DNA from: JAIBAC01 sp046331095 | GTDB lineage: Bacteria; Actinomycetota; Acidimicrobiia; UBA2766 | Length of the DNA stretch: 64,000 bases | Assembly (NCBI GenBank): GCA_046331095.1 | Contig: JAXLRM010000004.1 | Span: 620,001 to 684,000, forward strand | Direction of reading: 5' to 3' | Shown: piece by piece, positions 15,207 through 23,597 of the stretch | Layout of the letters: each line of letters starts with the position of its first letter | How positions within the stretch are numbered: position 1 is the stretch's first letter | The notes under the pieces: generated by a model | What the model was told of the DNA's origin: nothing | Database searches by the model: none | The model's input: the letters and a program-made list of their open reading frames with translations, nothing else | Translations under genes and position numbers: made by a program

Positions 15207-17894
15207 ATGGAGGGAACCAAGCAGGCACGGGGAACCGTCGGACACGCCGACTGGCTCCTCGAGACCGGCCGTCTGGCCCAACAGGCCGACGGCACCGTGG
15301 TCGCACAGGTGGGGGACACCGTCGTGATGGCCACCGCAGTCGCCTCGCGCAGCGTGCGCGAAGGCCAGGACTTCTTCCCCTTGACGGTCGACGTCGAGGA
15401 GAAGATGTACGCGATCGGCAAGATCCCCGGCTCGTTCTTCCGCCGTGAGGGACGCCCGACAGAGAAGGCCGTGCTCCTGTGCCGGCTCATCGACCGGCCC
15501 CTGCGGCCCAACTTCCCCAAGGGCTTCCGCAACGAGGTCCAGGTCGTGCTGTCGATCCTCTCCTCCGACCAGGAGGAGCAGGTCGACATGGTCGCCCTGA
15601 ACGCGGCGAGCGCGGCCCTGATGATCTCGGGTATGCCCTTCGACGGCCCGATCGCGGCGGTGCGGATGGTCCTGCGTGAGGGCGAGTGGATCACGAACCC
15701 CACCCACGAGGAGACCAGGGAAGGCGTCTTCGACCTCGTCGTCGCCGGCAAGCGCAACACCGACACCGGTGACATCGACATCGCGATGGTCGAGGCCGGC
15801 GCGACCGAGGGCGCGTGGCGCCGCATCACCGACGAGGGCCAGCAGGCTCCCACCGAGGAGGAGCTCGTCAAGGCGCTCGAAGGCGCCAAGGACGGCATCG
15901 CGAAGCTGATCGCGATGCAGGACGAGCTGCGCGCCCAGGTCGAGGTGGAGCCGCTCGAGTACGAGGTCCTCGCCGACTACACCGACGAGATCGCCGCCCG
16001 CGTCGAGGCGCTCGCGACCTCCAAGCTCGGTGAAGTGATCCGCATCGCCAAGAAGAAGGACCGCCAGGCGGCCGAGAAGGCAGTGATCGCGGAGACCCGC
16101 GAGGCACTCGCCGAGGAGTTCCCCGACTCCGACAAGGAGATCGGCAACGCCGTGCGCGCGCTCGAGAAGAAGCTCATGCGCGACCGCATCCTCGCCGAGG
16201 GCGTCCGCATGGACGGCCGCGGCCTCGAGGACATCCGCCCGCTCTCGGCCGAGGTCGGGGTGCTGCCCCGCACACACGGCTCCGGCCTGTTCCAGCGCGG
16301 CGAGACCCAGGTCCTGAGCCTGTGCACGCTCGGCATGCTGCGCATGGCTGCGATGCTCGACACCATCCACCCGGAGGAGTCGAAGCGGTTCATGCACGAC
16401 TACAACATGCCCCCGTACTCCACGGGCGAGACGGGGCGCATGGGCGGCCAGAAGCGCCGCGAGGTCGGCCACGGCGCCCTCGCGCAGCGGGCGGTGAGCC
16501 CGGTCGTGCCCACCGAAGAGGAGTTCCCCTACGCCCTCCGCATCGTGTCGGAGGCGATCAGCTCGAACGGATCCACGTCGATGGGTTCCGTGTGCGCCTC
16601 GATCCTGAGCCTCGAGGACGCCGGTGTGCCGATCAAGGCGCCCGTCGCGGGCATCGCCATGGGTCTCGTCTTCGAGTCCGCGGACAAGATGGCCATCCTG
16701 ACCGACATCCTCGGCGCCGAGGACGCCATGGGCGACATGGACTTCAAGGTCGCCGGAACGGCGGAGTTCGTGACCGCTCTGCAACTCGACACCAAGATCG
16801 AGTCGCTGCCCTCCGACGTGTTGGCCCGCGGGCTCGCCCAGGCACGCGAGGCACGGCTGAAGATCCTCGACGTGATGTCGGGCGCGATCACCGAGCCTCG
16901 CGAGGAGCTCAACAAGTGGGCGCCGCGCATCACCGCTGTGCAGGTGCCGATCGACAAGATCGGCGAGATCATCGGACCCAAGGGCAAGGTGATCCAGGAG
17001 ATCCAGCGCGAGACCGGCGCCCAGATCGACATCGGCGACGACGGCACGATCAACGTCGGCTCCGACGACGGCGAGGCGGTGCGCGCGGCGATCGAGTGGA
17101 TCGAGATGATCGCGAACCCGCCGACTCCCGAGGTCGGCAAGACCTACACGGGCCGCGTGGTCAACATCACCGACTTCGGCGCCTTCGTGAACATCCTCCC
17201 CGGCCGAGACGGGCTGGTGCACATCAGCAAGCTCGGCGGCGGCCAGCGCATCGACCGCGTCAGCGACGTCTGCGCGGTGGGTGACGAGATCGAGGTGCGC
17301 GTCGAGGAGATCGACCCGCAGGGCCGGGTCAACCTGAACCTGGCGTCGAACCCGCCGTCGGAGCCCAAGAGCCGCGATCGTGACCGCGATCGTGACCGCG
17401 GGGACCGCCCGCGGGGCCGTGGCGGCGACCGCGACCGCGGTGGCGACCGCGGCCGCGGCGGGCGCGGCGGTGACCGCGACCGCGACCGCGACCGGGACCG
17501 TGACCGGGATCGGGACCGGGATCGGGACCGGGACCGGGGCGGCTCGCGTGGCGGCGATCGCGGGCGTGGCGGTGACCGCGACCGTGACCGGGACCGCGAC
17601 CGGGATCGCGACCGGGATCGCGACCGGGATCGCGACCGGGACCGGGATCGCGACCGGGATCGCGACCGGGATCGGGACCGGGACCGGGACCGGGACCGTG
17701 ACCAGGACCGCGATCGTGACCGCGAGCGCTCCGACGACCGTGGCGGAGACCGTGGTGGCGAGGGCCAGCGCCGCCGACGCAGCCGTGGCGGCCGTGGTGG
17801 CGGCTCCGAGGGCGGCGACCGCTCCGGTGGTGGCGAGTCGCGTCCGCGCCGCGAGACGGCGTCGTTCGAGGCCACCTTCGACGACGACTTCTAG
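15207..17894 (+). CDS. pnp: Polyribonucleotide nucleotidyltransferase with Arg-Asp/RGG-rich tail
   Basis: PNPase degrades RNA 3' to 5' by phosphorolysis and can synthesise polymers from NDPs. The 895-residue protein has RNase PH-like domain 1 (GHADWLLETGRLAQQADG, FFRREGRPTEKAVL), a helical linker and PH-like domain 2 from about 325 (RTHGSGLFQRGETQVL, SSNGSTSMGSVCA). The KH domain is near 579 (IGEIIGPKGKVIQEIQ) and S1 near 644-715 (GRVVNITDFGAFVNI). The last 176 residues are a disordered tail of RD repeats, RGG boxes and an Arg-rich patch, ending FEATFDDDF. The ATG at 15207 has a purine-rich AGAGAGAAGA upstream. The core is ordinary; the tail length and composition are unusual. Confidence 0.97.
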   Translation: MEGTKQARGTVGHADWLLETGRLAQQADGTVVAQVGDTVVMATAVASRSVREGQDFFPLTVDVEEKMYAIGKIPGSFFRREGRPTEKAVLLCRLIDRPLRPNFPKGFRNEVQVVLSILSSDQEEQVDMVALNAASAALMISGMPFDGPIAAVRMVLREGEWITNPTHEETREGVFDLVVAGKRNTDTGDIDIAMVEAGATEGAWRRITDEGQQAPTEEELVKALEGAKDGIAKLIAMQDELRAQVEVEPLEYEVLADYTDEIAARVEALATSKLGEVIRIAKKKDRQAAEKAVIAETREALAEEFPDSDKEIGNAVRALEKKLMRDRILAEGVRMDGRGLEDIRPLSAEVGVLPRTHGSGLFQRGETQVLSLCTLGMLRMAAMLDTIHPEESKRFMHDYNMPPYSTGETGRMGGQKRREVGHGALAQRAVSPVVPTEEEFPYALRIVSEAISSNGSTSMGSVCASILSLEDAGVPIKAPVAGIAMGLVFESADKMAILTDILGAEDAMGDMDFKVAGTAEFVTALQLDTKIESLPSDVLARGLAQAREARLKILDVMSGAITEPREELNKWAPRITAVQVPIDKIGEIIGPKGKVIQEIQRETGAQIDIGDDGTINVGSDDGEAVRAAIEWIEMIANPPTPEVGKTYTGRVVNITDFGAFVNILPGRDGLVHISKLGGGQRIDRVSDVCAVGDEIEVRVEEIDPQGRVNLNLASNPPSEPKSRDRDRDRDRGDRPRGRGGDRDRGGDRGRGGRGGDRDRDRDRDRDRDRDRDRDRDRGGSRGGDRGRGGDRDRDRDRDRDRDRDRDRDRDRDRDRDRDRDRDRDRDRDRDRDQDRDRDRERSDDRGGDRGGEGQRRRRSRGGRGGGSEGGDRSGGGESRPRRETASFEATFDDDF
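17373..17735 (+). repeat. Arg-Asp codon minisatellite in the pnp tail
   Basis: This stretch is built from 6-bp (CGNGAY) units alternating Arg and Asp codons, arranged in larger 12-bp repeats such as CGGGATCGCGAC. RGG and GGDR segments interrupt it. It encodes dozens of RD dipeptides in the PNPase tail. Slippage-prone repeats of this type are expected to vary in length. Confidence 0.9.
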
Positions 17895-17941
17895 ACCCTC
17901 CCAATCCGGCCGAGCTGGCATCGGCGGTCGCGACGAGGTCG

Positions 17942-19069
17942 CTACCGGCCGCCGGACTCCGGCCGCAGTGCCCGCGCGAACTCCTCAGCCAGACGGTTCC
18001 AGTCGAAGCGGCGCGCCTCGGTCCAGATCCGGCGGCGTTCCGAGACGGGCAGACGGGTCCGCGCCACGTCGACGACCGCGTCGGCGAAGCCGTCCGGATC
18101 GGGGGGGAGCAGTTCACCCAGATGGTGCTCGCGCACCTCGTCGACCCACGGCCCGACCGCGGTCATCAGCACCGGCAGGCCTTGACCCCAGAAGGCGGGG
18201 ATGCGTCCGGGGCAGCGACCCTCGTTCGCCAGGGACGGGCTCGACGGCGCGAGTGCGAAGTCCGATTCGAGGAGCACCGCGTCGTACTCGGCGTCATCGA
18301 GGAAGCCGAGCCGGCGGATGTTCGGATGCGCGGTCGAGGCGGACTCCTTGCCCGTCATGACGATCTCGATGCCGGCAGCGTGCCGCGCAGCAGCGTCGGC
18401 TACAGCGGTCACGTACTCCAGGTCGTAGCCGGTGGAACCACCCGCCACGATGCGAATCCCTTCCCCGGAGCGGTCAGCGAACGCCGGCACGTCCTCGGTG
18501 ATGACGGCGCCGTTCATCACGAGGGCGCACGGGACATCGCTGCGGCGCTCGCGTACCTCCTCGGTCAGTCGCGGGGAGACGGTCGTGACCGACTTGGCGT
18601 CGCGTACCAGCGCGTTGGTGCTCAGGTGCTCGAGCGGTTCGAACACGCGGCTCGCCCAGGCCGGTCGGCGCAACCGGGCCGCACCTCCGTACCAGAAGAA
18701 GTCGCCGACGTCGGCGTGTACCGGCACCCCGAATCGACGCGCCAGGACGCGAGCGGGCCACAGCACGCTCGGGCGCGCGTCGAAGGCCACGACTCGTTCG
18801 AGCGCCTCGTCGGACGCGTCGACCAGAGCGGTGGCGTGGCGTATCCGCCATCTGGCCTCCGCCGGGGACCAACCGGCACGCAACGGTCCCGACAGCCTGC
18901 TCGGCGACAGCACCATCTCGACGCGTCCGGTGCGTTTCGTACGCGCGCGGGCGTCGGGTGAGCCCGCGTAGAGCACGATCCGGTCCGTGCCGGGCAGGCG
19001 CGCCAGCAGCTGCTCGGCCCGGTACGCGGCGCCGCGACCGGCGACGTTGTGGGTGAACGCGACGATCAT
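17942..19069 (-). CDS. Glycosyltransferase, GT4-like
   Basis: This 375-residue protein looks like a GT-B glycosyltransferase that moves a sugar from a nucleotide donor to a glycan or lipid acceptor. Evidence is the alternating beta/alpha pattern with an N-terminal AFTHNVAGRGAAYRAEQLLARL segment. A mid-protein TTVSPRLTEEV follows, then the donor-domain start IRIVAGGSTGYDLEYV. A C-terminal acidic and hydrophobic motif (FALAPSSPSLANEGRCPGRIPAFWGQGLPVL) occupies the place of the GT4 E-x7-E region. The donor and acceptor are unknown. The ATG overlaps the stop of the upstream epimerase gene (ATGA), so they are coupled. It converges on pnp with 47 nt between stops. It is the last gene of a minus-strand sugar cluster. 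Confidence 0.75.
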   Translation of the reverse strand: MIVAFTHNVAGRGAAYRAEQLLARLPGTDRIVLYAGSPDARARTKRTGRVEMVLSPSRLSGPLRAGWSPAEARWRIRHATALVDASDEALERVVAFDARPSVLWPARVLARRFGVPVHADVGDFFWYGGAARLRRPAWASRVFEPLEHLSTNALVRDAKSVTTVSPRLTEEVRERRSDVPCALVMNGAVITEDVPAFADRSGEGIRIVAGGSTGYDLEYVTAVADAAARHAAGIEIVMTGKESASTAHPNIRRLGFLDDAEYDAVLLESDFALAPSSPSLANEGRCPGRIPAFWGQGLPVLMTAVGPWVDEVREHHLGELLPPDPDGFADAVVDVARTRLPVSERRRIWTEARRFDWNRLAEEFARALRPESGGR

Positions 19070-20130
19070 GCGCCGGCGTCGCCGGCGCCCTCGCGTGCCT
19101 GCACGTAGGGCAGCCAGACGTCGATCATGCGGTCCAGGCCCGCGGTGAAGTCCACGGTGGGCTGCCAGTCCCCACAGAGCTCGCGGAAGCCCTTCAGGTC
19201 CAGTGTCTTGGCCTTGTTGCCGGACGGCTTCGACGTGTCGTACTCGATCCCGGGCAGCCCGAAGCGGGCCACGACGTGTTCGGCGATGTCACGTACGGAC
19301 CGGGGCGTACCGCTCGCGAAGTTCACCGGTCCGACGGGCTCACCGCCGCGTTTCGCTGCAGCCCCGAACGCGAGCACGACCTCGGCGATGTCGCCGGCGT
19401 GCACGAAGTCGCGCTGTTGGGAGCCGTCGCCCCAAACGCTGAGGGGGTCCTTCTTCGCGCCCTTCCAGACGAGCGCGGGAATCAGGTGAGAGCTCGCCTC
19501 ACCCTTGAAGCGGTAGGACTCGCCGTAGGCGTTGGCGAGACGGAAGACCGCCGGCACGAACCCCTCCGTCTCGCGGTGGAGCTCCGCGAGGGACCGCTCG
19601 AGGAGCAGCTTGGCGAAGCCGTACCCTTCGTTGCCCACTTCGCATTCCATCGACGCCGCCGGTTCGCGGATCGGCTGCGGTGCGCTCGTCGGGTACACGC
19701 AGGACGAGCTGATCGCGACGAGTGACAGCGGATCGGTGTTCGAGCGGCGCCGTACCGAGCCCAGCACCGCGAGGTCGAGCTCGGCGTTCGCGCGTAGGAG
19801 CGTGAAGCCCGAGCGTGCGGACACGCCGATCCCGACCGTGGCTCCCGCCATGTGCAGGATCACGTCGGCGGTCTCGACGACGGGATCGAGGACGTCGGAG
19901 TCCGCGAGGTCGGCCTGCAGTAGCGGCACCCGCTCGGCGAGATGCAGGTTCGCCGCGGCTGCGTTGCCGTCCCAGGGTTTCTGGTCGATCGCGCTGATCC
20001 GGACGTCGTAGCGGTCGCTGAGGTGAGCGCACACGAAGGTGCCGACCTGTCCGGTGGCTCCGGTCACGACCACGTGTGCCCCGTCGTAGACGTCGTCGAG
20101 AGGAGCCGCCGTGAGGCTCGGATCGGTCAT
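19066..20130 (-). CDS. NAD-dependent epimerase/dehydratase (extended SDR)
   Basis: This 354-residue extended short-chain dehydrogenase probably modifies a nucleotide sugar. It has the Rossmann motif VVVTGATGQVGTFV near residue 25, the acidic NAD-binding position (ISAIDQ) and ILHMAGATVG. The catalytic Ser segment is ISSSCVYPTSA, and YGFAKLLLE carries the catalytic Tyr-x3-Lys. FRLANAYGESYRFKGEASS and WGDGSQQRDFVHAGDIAEV, typical of sugar-nucleotide epimerases, follow. The substrate cannot be told. The ATG at 20130 is chosen as the start just ahead of the conserved fold. It lies downstream of the GDP-mannose 3,5-epimerase-like gene and overlaps the glycosyltransferase start, supporting a single glycan-precursor operon. 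Confidence 0.85.
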   Translation of the reverse strand: MTDPSLTAAPLDDVYDGAHVVVTGATGQVGTFVCAHLSDRYDVRISAIDQKPWDGNAAAANLHLAERVPLLQADLADSDVLDPVVETADVILHMAGATVGIGVSARSGFTLLRANAELDLAVLGSVRRRSNTDPLSLVAISSSCVYPTSAPQPIREPAASMECEVGNEGYGFAKLLLERSLAELHRETEGFVPAVFRLANAYGESYRFKGEASSHLIPALVWKGAKKDPLSVWGDGSQQRDFVHAGDIAEVVLAFGAAAKRGGEPVGPVNFASGTPRSVRDIAEHVVARFGLPGIEYDTSKPSGNKAKTLDLKGFRELCGDWQPTVDFTAGLDRMIDVWLPYVQAREGAGDAGA

Positions 20131-20200
20131 CGGCGTGGGCTCCCTGTTCGGGGTCGGCTGCTGGCGGCTGCGGGCGGCTGGTTCGGCTGCGGGCGTCGTC

Positions 20201-21169
20201 TCAGAGGGAGCCGTCGCGGCCGGCCTCGGCTTGTTGTGCGACCCACGTGTACGTGCGGGCGAGCCCGTCCTCGAGGGTGATCTGGGGTGCCCAACCGAGG
20301 ACGTCACGGCACAGGCTGTTGTCGGAGTTGCGGCCCCGAACTCCTTGCGGCCCGTCGACGTGCTCGAGTGCGAGCTCCTTGCCCGAGATGCCGATCACCA
20401 TGTTGGCGAGCTCGTTGATGCTCACCATCTCCTCCGAACCCAGGTTGAGCGGCTCGTCGTGGTCGCACGCCATGATGCGGTGGATGCCCTCGACGCAGTC
20501 GTCGATGTAGCAGAACGACCGCGTCTGCTCGCCGTCGCCCCAGACTTCGATGCTGGTCCCGTCCTCGGCGAGCGCGACCTTCCGGCACATCGCTGCTGGC
20601 GCCTTCTCGCGTCCGCCGTCCCAGGTGCCGAGAGGACCGAAGATGTTGTGGAAGCGCGCCACGCGCGTCGGCAGCCCGTAGTCCTGGGTGTAGTAGCCGC
20701 ACAGGAGCTCGGTCACGAGCTTCTCCCAGCCGTACGCGTCCTGGGGTGCCGCGGGGTAGGCGTCCTCCTCCTTGAGGGGAGTCACGGCCGTCTCCTCCTG
20801 GCGGTACTCGGGGTAGATGCAGGCCGAGGAGCTGTAGAAGTAACGGCTCGCGCCGCTCTCACGTGCGGCCTCGAGGGTGTGCAGGTTGATCAGCGCGTTG
20901 TTGTGCAGGATCAAGGAGTGGTTGGCCGAGATGAAGCCCATACCGCCCATGTCGGCAGCCAGTGCGTAGACCTGCTCGGCACCCGCTGTGGCCTTGAGGC
21001 AGTTCTCCCATCGGCGCAGGTCGAGCAGCAGGAACTCGTCGGCGGCAGTCTCTTCGTAGCCGGGTTCCTTGATGTCGACGCCGCGTACCCGGTGGCCCTC
21101 GTCCTTGAGCAGCTTCACCAGGTGATGGCCGATGAATCCGCCTGCGCCCGTAACGAGGATGTCGCTCAT
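20201..21169 (-). CDS. GDP-mannose 3,5-epimerase-like protein
   Basis: This 322-residue extended SDR closely resembles GDP-mannose 3,5-epimerase, which makes GDP-L-galactose (or GDP-L-gulose) from GDP-mannose. It has the NAD motif GAGGFIG (8-14) and AADMGGMGFISANHS, a segment highly specific to this family. Other matches are SSSACIYPEYRQEE with the catalytic Cys117, DAYGWEK (Tyr146, Lys150), FHNIFGPLGTWDGGREKAPAA with the acid/base Lys189, and GPQGVRGRNSDN. All catalytic residues known from the plant enzyme are present. The ATG at 21169 starts the Rossmann strand directly. It lies in a minus-strand sugar cluster, so it likely feeds a cell-surface glycan. Confidence 0.88.
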   Translation of the reverse strand: MSDILVTGAGGFIGHHLVKLLKDEGHRVRGVDIKEPGYEETAADEFLLLDLRRWENCLKATAGAEQVYALAADMGGMGFISANHSLILHNNALINLHTLEAARESGASRYFYSSSACIYPEYRQEETAVTPLKEEDAYPAAPQDAYGWEKLVTELLCGYYTQDYGLPTRVARFHNIFGPLGTWDGGREKAPAAMCRKVALAEDGTSIEVWGDGEQTRSFCYIDDCVEGIHRIMACDHDEPLNLGSEEMVSINELANMVIGISGKELALEHVDGPQGVRGRNSDNSLCRDVLGWAPQITLEDGLARTYTWVAQQAEAGRDGSL

Positions 21170-21374
21170 GTGCTGACTCCGAGATCGAAGAGGCAAGAGA
21201 GGTGGTCGATTCCTCTCTTCGTTGTCGGTCGTGCGGTTCCTTCCGGCCGCAGGCAGGGCTCCAGGGGTGTTCGCACAGGTGACGCGACCGCTACAGCGGG
21301 AGTCGCGCCCTCGATGTCGTGGAGAGGGGTGCCGTGCGGACGCGAGGACGCGTGTCGGGCAGCCATGGGTTGGG

Positions 21375-22406
21375 TCAGGCCTTGACGGCCGCGACGTGGA
21401 GGACTGCGCCTCTGCCCATCGCGGCCTCGATCGTTGCCAGGACGACGAGCAGCGGGAAGAGCAGGCCGAGCAACGCGCTGACCCCGACTGCTGCGGCGAG
21501 GTTCTTCCAGTCGCTGCGGCTGCGTGGACGCCACACGCGTTTGAGCGTCATGAACAGCAGGTCGTGTGTTCCGGTGACCCGGTTCACGATCGTCTGGAAC
21601 CATCCGAACAGGTTCGACTCTGCCATCCATGTGCCGCGCTGGACGACGCGGAACCCGGCAGCGTCGAGAGTCGACTCGAGCGATTGGCGTGAGAAGTGCT
21701 GCAGGTGCATCGGTGCGTGCAGGTGCAGCCACCAACGGCCCCCCCAGCGCGCTTGCCACGAGTCGATGTTCGGCAACGCGACCACCAGGATGCCGTCGTC
21801 GGCGAGTCGCTCGTGCACGTTGAGGAGAGTGTCGTGTGGATCGACGAGGTGTTCGAGGACGTGGAACATCGTGATCGCGTCGAGGTCGGTCAGCTCCGGT
21901 GGCAGTTCCCGGACCGGGCCGCCGTACACCCTTATGCCGTAGCGATCCTCGGTGAACTCCCCGCGTGGCCCTACGGGCTCGTATCCGGTCACGTCCCACC
22001 CCTCCTGCTTCGCGACCCGCAGGAATCGACCCTTGCCGGAGCCGTAATCCAGTAGCCGCCCGGGACGCCGACCGCGCAACCAGCGCATTCGCGTCCGCAT
22101 GAACCAGTTCAACATGGCTTCGACGCCGGGAAGGAAGCGACCGCGCTGCTCGGCATACCAGCCCGAGGAGTAGAAGCCGTCGAGTTGCGCCGGTGTCGGT
22201 AGCGGGTCCTCGAGCACGACGTCGCAGTCTGCGCAGCGCACGAGGCGCCAGTCGGCGTCGATGTCCAGCACGGGCCGGTCTGCAGGACTCGGGCAGTTAC
22301 GGTCCCGTCCGGTGATGCGACACGAGGCTGGTGTCGGCGCTGTACCCGCCGAGAGACGGCCATGCACGGGGGCGTCGTTGACACGGTCCTCAGTTGTCCC
22401 GTCCAT
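21375..22406 (-). CDS. Class I SAM-dependent methyltransferase with C-terminal membrane helix
   Basis: This 343-residue protein has an N-terminal region with spaced cysteines (CRITGRDRNC, VRCADCDVVLEDPLP) that may bind zinc. A methyltransferase domain follows, with motif I LLDYGSGKGRFLRVAKQEGW and the downstream block ITMFHVLEHLVDPHDTL. LHLHAPMHLQHFS is typical of the Methyltransf_23 group found in polysaccharide and lipid-linked sugar clusters. A hydrophobic segment near the C terminus (GVSALLGLLFPLLVVLATI) suggests a membrane anchor. The ATG at 22406 is preceded by GAGAGAGGGA. It is upstream of the epimerase pair on the same strand, separated by 205 nt. A sugar or lipid-linked substrate is inferred. 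Confidence 0.8.
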   Translation of the reverse strand: MDGTTEDRVNDAPVHGRLSAGTAPTPASCRITGRDRNCPSPADRPVLDIDADWRLVRCADCDVVLEDPLPTPAQLDGFYSSGWYAEQRGRFLPGVEAMLNWFMRTRMRWLRGRRPGRLLDYGSGKGRFLRVAKQEGWDVTGYEPVGPRGEFTEDRYGIRVYGGPVRELPPELTDLDAITMFHVLEHLVDPHDTLLNVHERLADDGILVVALPNIDSWQARWGGRWWLHLHAPMHLQHFSRQSLESTLDAAGFRVVQRGTWMAESNLFGWFQTIVNRVTGTHDLLFMTLKRVWRPRSRSDWKNLAAAVGVSALLGLLFPLLVVLATIEAAMGRGAVLHVAAVKA

Positions 22407-22505
22407 GGTCCCTCTCTCTCGGCGATGGCGCACCCGCGATCTGGGCGCCGACCACCGTAGCCTCGGACTCTGACCCGCTGCCTCGGCTGGGCGGAGATGC
22501 CCGGG

Positions 22506-23303
22506 TCATGACCGACGACGGGGGTCGCGGCCATGGCGCATGCCGGTGAGGAGTGCGGTGGTTTCGGGCAGGGTCGTCGTCCAGATCTGCGCGGTGACCT
22601 CGGCCGCGAGAGTGGTCTCGTAGTCGCTGTGTGCGGCCATCCTCAGGGTCTCCTTGCAGCGGGCCGTCGCGGCGGTCGGATACGCCGCCGCGCGTGCAGC
22701 GAGCTCCTGCGCGGCCGGGAGGAGCTCTTCGTCGGCGACGCAGCGGAGGACGAGGCCGTGTCCTGCGGCGGCGGTGCCGTCGAGAGTCTCGCCGAACAGC
22801 GTCATGGCGGCCGCGGTCTGCGGCCCGAGGCGAGCGGTCAGCATGTGCGTGTTGCCTCCGCCGGGGTGCAGGCCGATGCGCAGGAACCCCGACATGAACC
22901 GGGCGCTGGACGCGGCGATCGCGACGTCGGCCGCGAGTACCAGGTTGAGCCCCGCACCGACTGCGGCGCCGTTCACCGCCGCGAGCGTGGGGACGCGGGC
23001 CGCGCGCAGGGCCAGGAACGGTTCGTACAGCGACATGTAGGCACGTCGTCGCTCCTCCAGCGCAGCCGCGTCCGCTGTGTCACCCGTCGCCGCCGCGGCG
23101 AGGCTGCCGAGGTTCGCTCCCGCACAGAATCCCTTGCCCGCGCCCGTCACCACGATCGCGCCCACGTCGGGGTCGGCATCCCGGCTTCTGATGGTCTCGG
23201 CGAGCTCCCGGGCCAGCTCGGGGTCGAGGGCGTTGCGCCGCTCGGGGTCGTTGAGCGTGATCGTGGCCACGCCCGCGGTCGTCGAACAGGTGATGCGCGT
23301 CAT
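22506..23303 (-). CDS. Enoyl-CoA hydratase/isomerase family protein
   Basis: This 265-residue crotonase-fold protein probably hydrates an enoyl-CoA or acts on a related acyl-CoA. Motifs are ITLNDPERRNALDPEL at the N terminus, GAGKGFCAGANLGSL for the first oxyanion-hole segment, and LAAVNGAAVGAGLNLVLAADVAIA for the second. The Glu positions used in canonical hydration are not clearly conserved (HPGGGNTHML), so a non-hydratase activity is possible. The ATG at 23303 begins the conserved strand. It is on the minus strand upstream of the methyltransferase gene, with 99 nt between, and its upstream side is bounded by the family B repeat array. Confidence 0.88.
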   Translation of the reverse strand: MTRITCSTTAGVATITLNDPERRNALDPELARELAETIRSRDADPDVGAIVVTGAGKGFCAGANLGSLAAAATGDTADAAALEERRRAYMSLYEPFLALRAARVPTLAAVNGAAVGAGLNLVLAADVAIAASSARFMSGFLRIGLHPGGGNTHMLTARLGPQTAAAMTLFGETLDGTAAAGHGLVLRCVADEELLPAAQELAARAAAYPTAATARCKETLRMAAHSDYETTLAAEVTAQIWTTTLPETTALLTGMRHGRDPRRRS

Positions 23304-23330
23304 CCCGCCGTCCTAGCAGACCCCGGATGG

Positions 23331-23565
23331 GACGTGGGGACGTGAGGTGGGTTGTGGACCCGTTTCGCGTCCCCACGTCGGGTCTGGCGTCCGGGCGTGG
23401 GGACGTGAGGTGGGTTGTGGACCCGTTTCGCGTCCCCACGTCGTTCCGGCGTCCGGACGTGGGGACGTGAGGTGGGTTGTGGACCCGTTTCGCGTCCCCA
23501 CGTCGTTCGGCGTCCGGACGTGGGGACGTGAGGTGGGTTGTGGACCCGTTTCGCGTCCCCACGTC
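23331..23565 (+). repeat. Family B palindromic repeat, four tandem units
   Basis: Four nearly identical 48-49-nt units start at 23331, 23395, 23456 and 23517 (period 61-64 bp). Each begins with (GA)CGTGGGGACG and ends with CGTCCCCACGTC, a 12-bp perfect inverted repeat. The shared core contains GTGGGTTGTGGACCCGTTTC, which can form its own GGGT...ACCC pairing. The units are separated by short linkers (TCTGGCGTCCGG). The array fills the gap between two minus-strand genes. It is open in several frames but codes for nothing recognisable. Confidence 0.88.
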
Positions 23566-23597
23566 GGGTCTGGGGGTCTGGGGGTCTGGGTGCGGGG

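Noticed and set aside
14778..17921. Minus-strand ORF of over 1000 codons opposite rpsO and pnp
   Set aside because: It is the antisense of two certain genes. GC-rich third positions leave antisense frames open, and the product is low-complexity.
23331..23565. Possible CRISPR array (regularly spaced repeats of about 49 nt)
   Set aside because: The intervening linkers are only 12-16 nt and similar to each other rather than unique spacers, and no cas genes are present.
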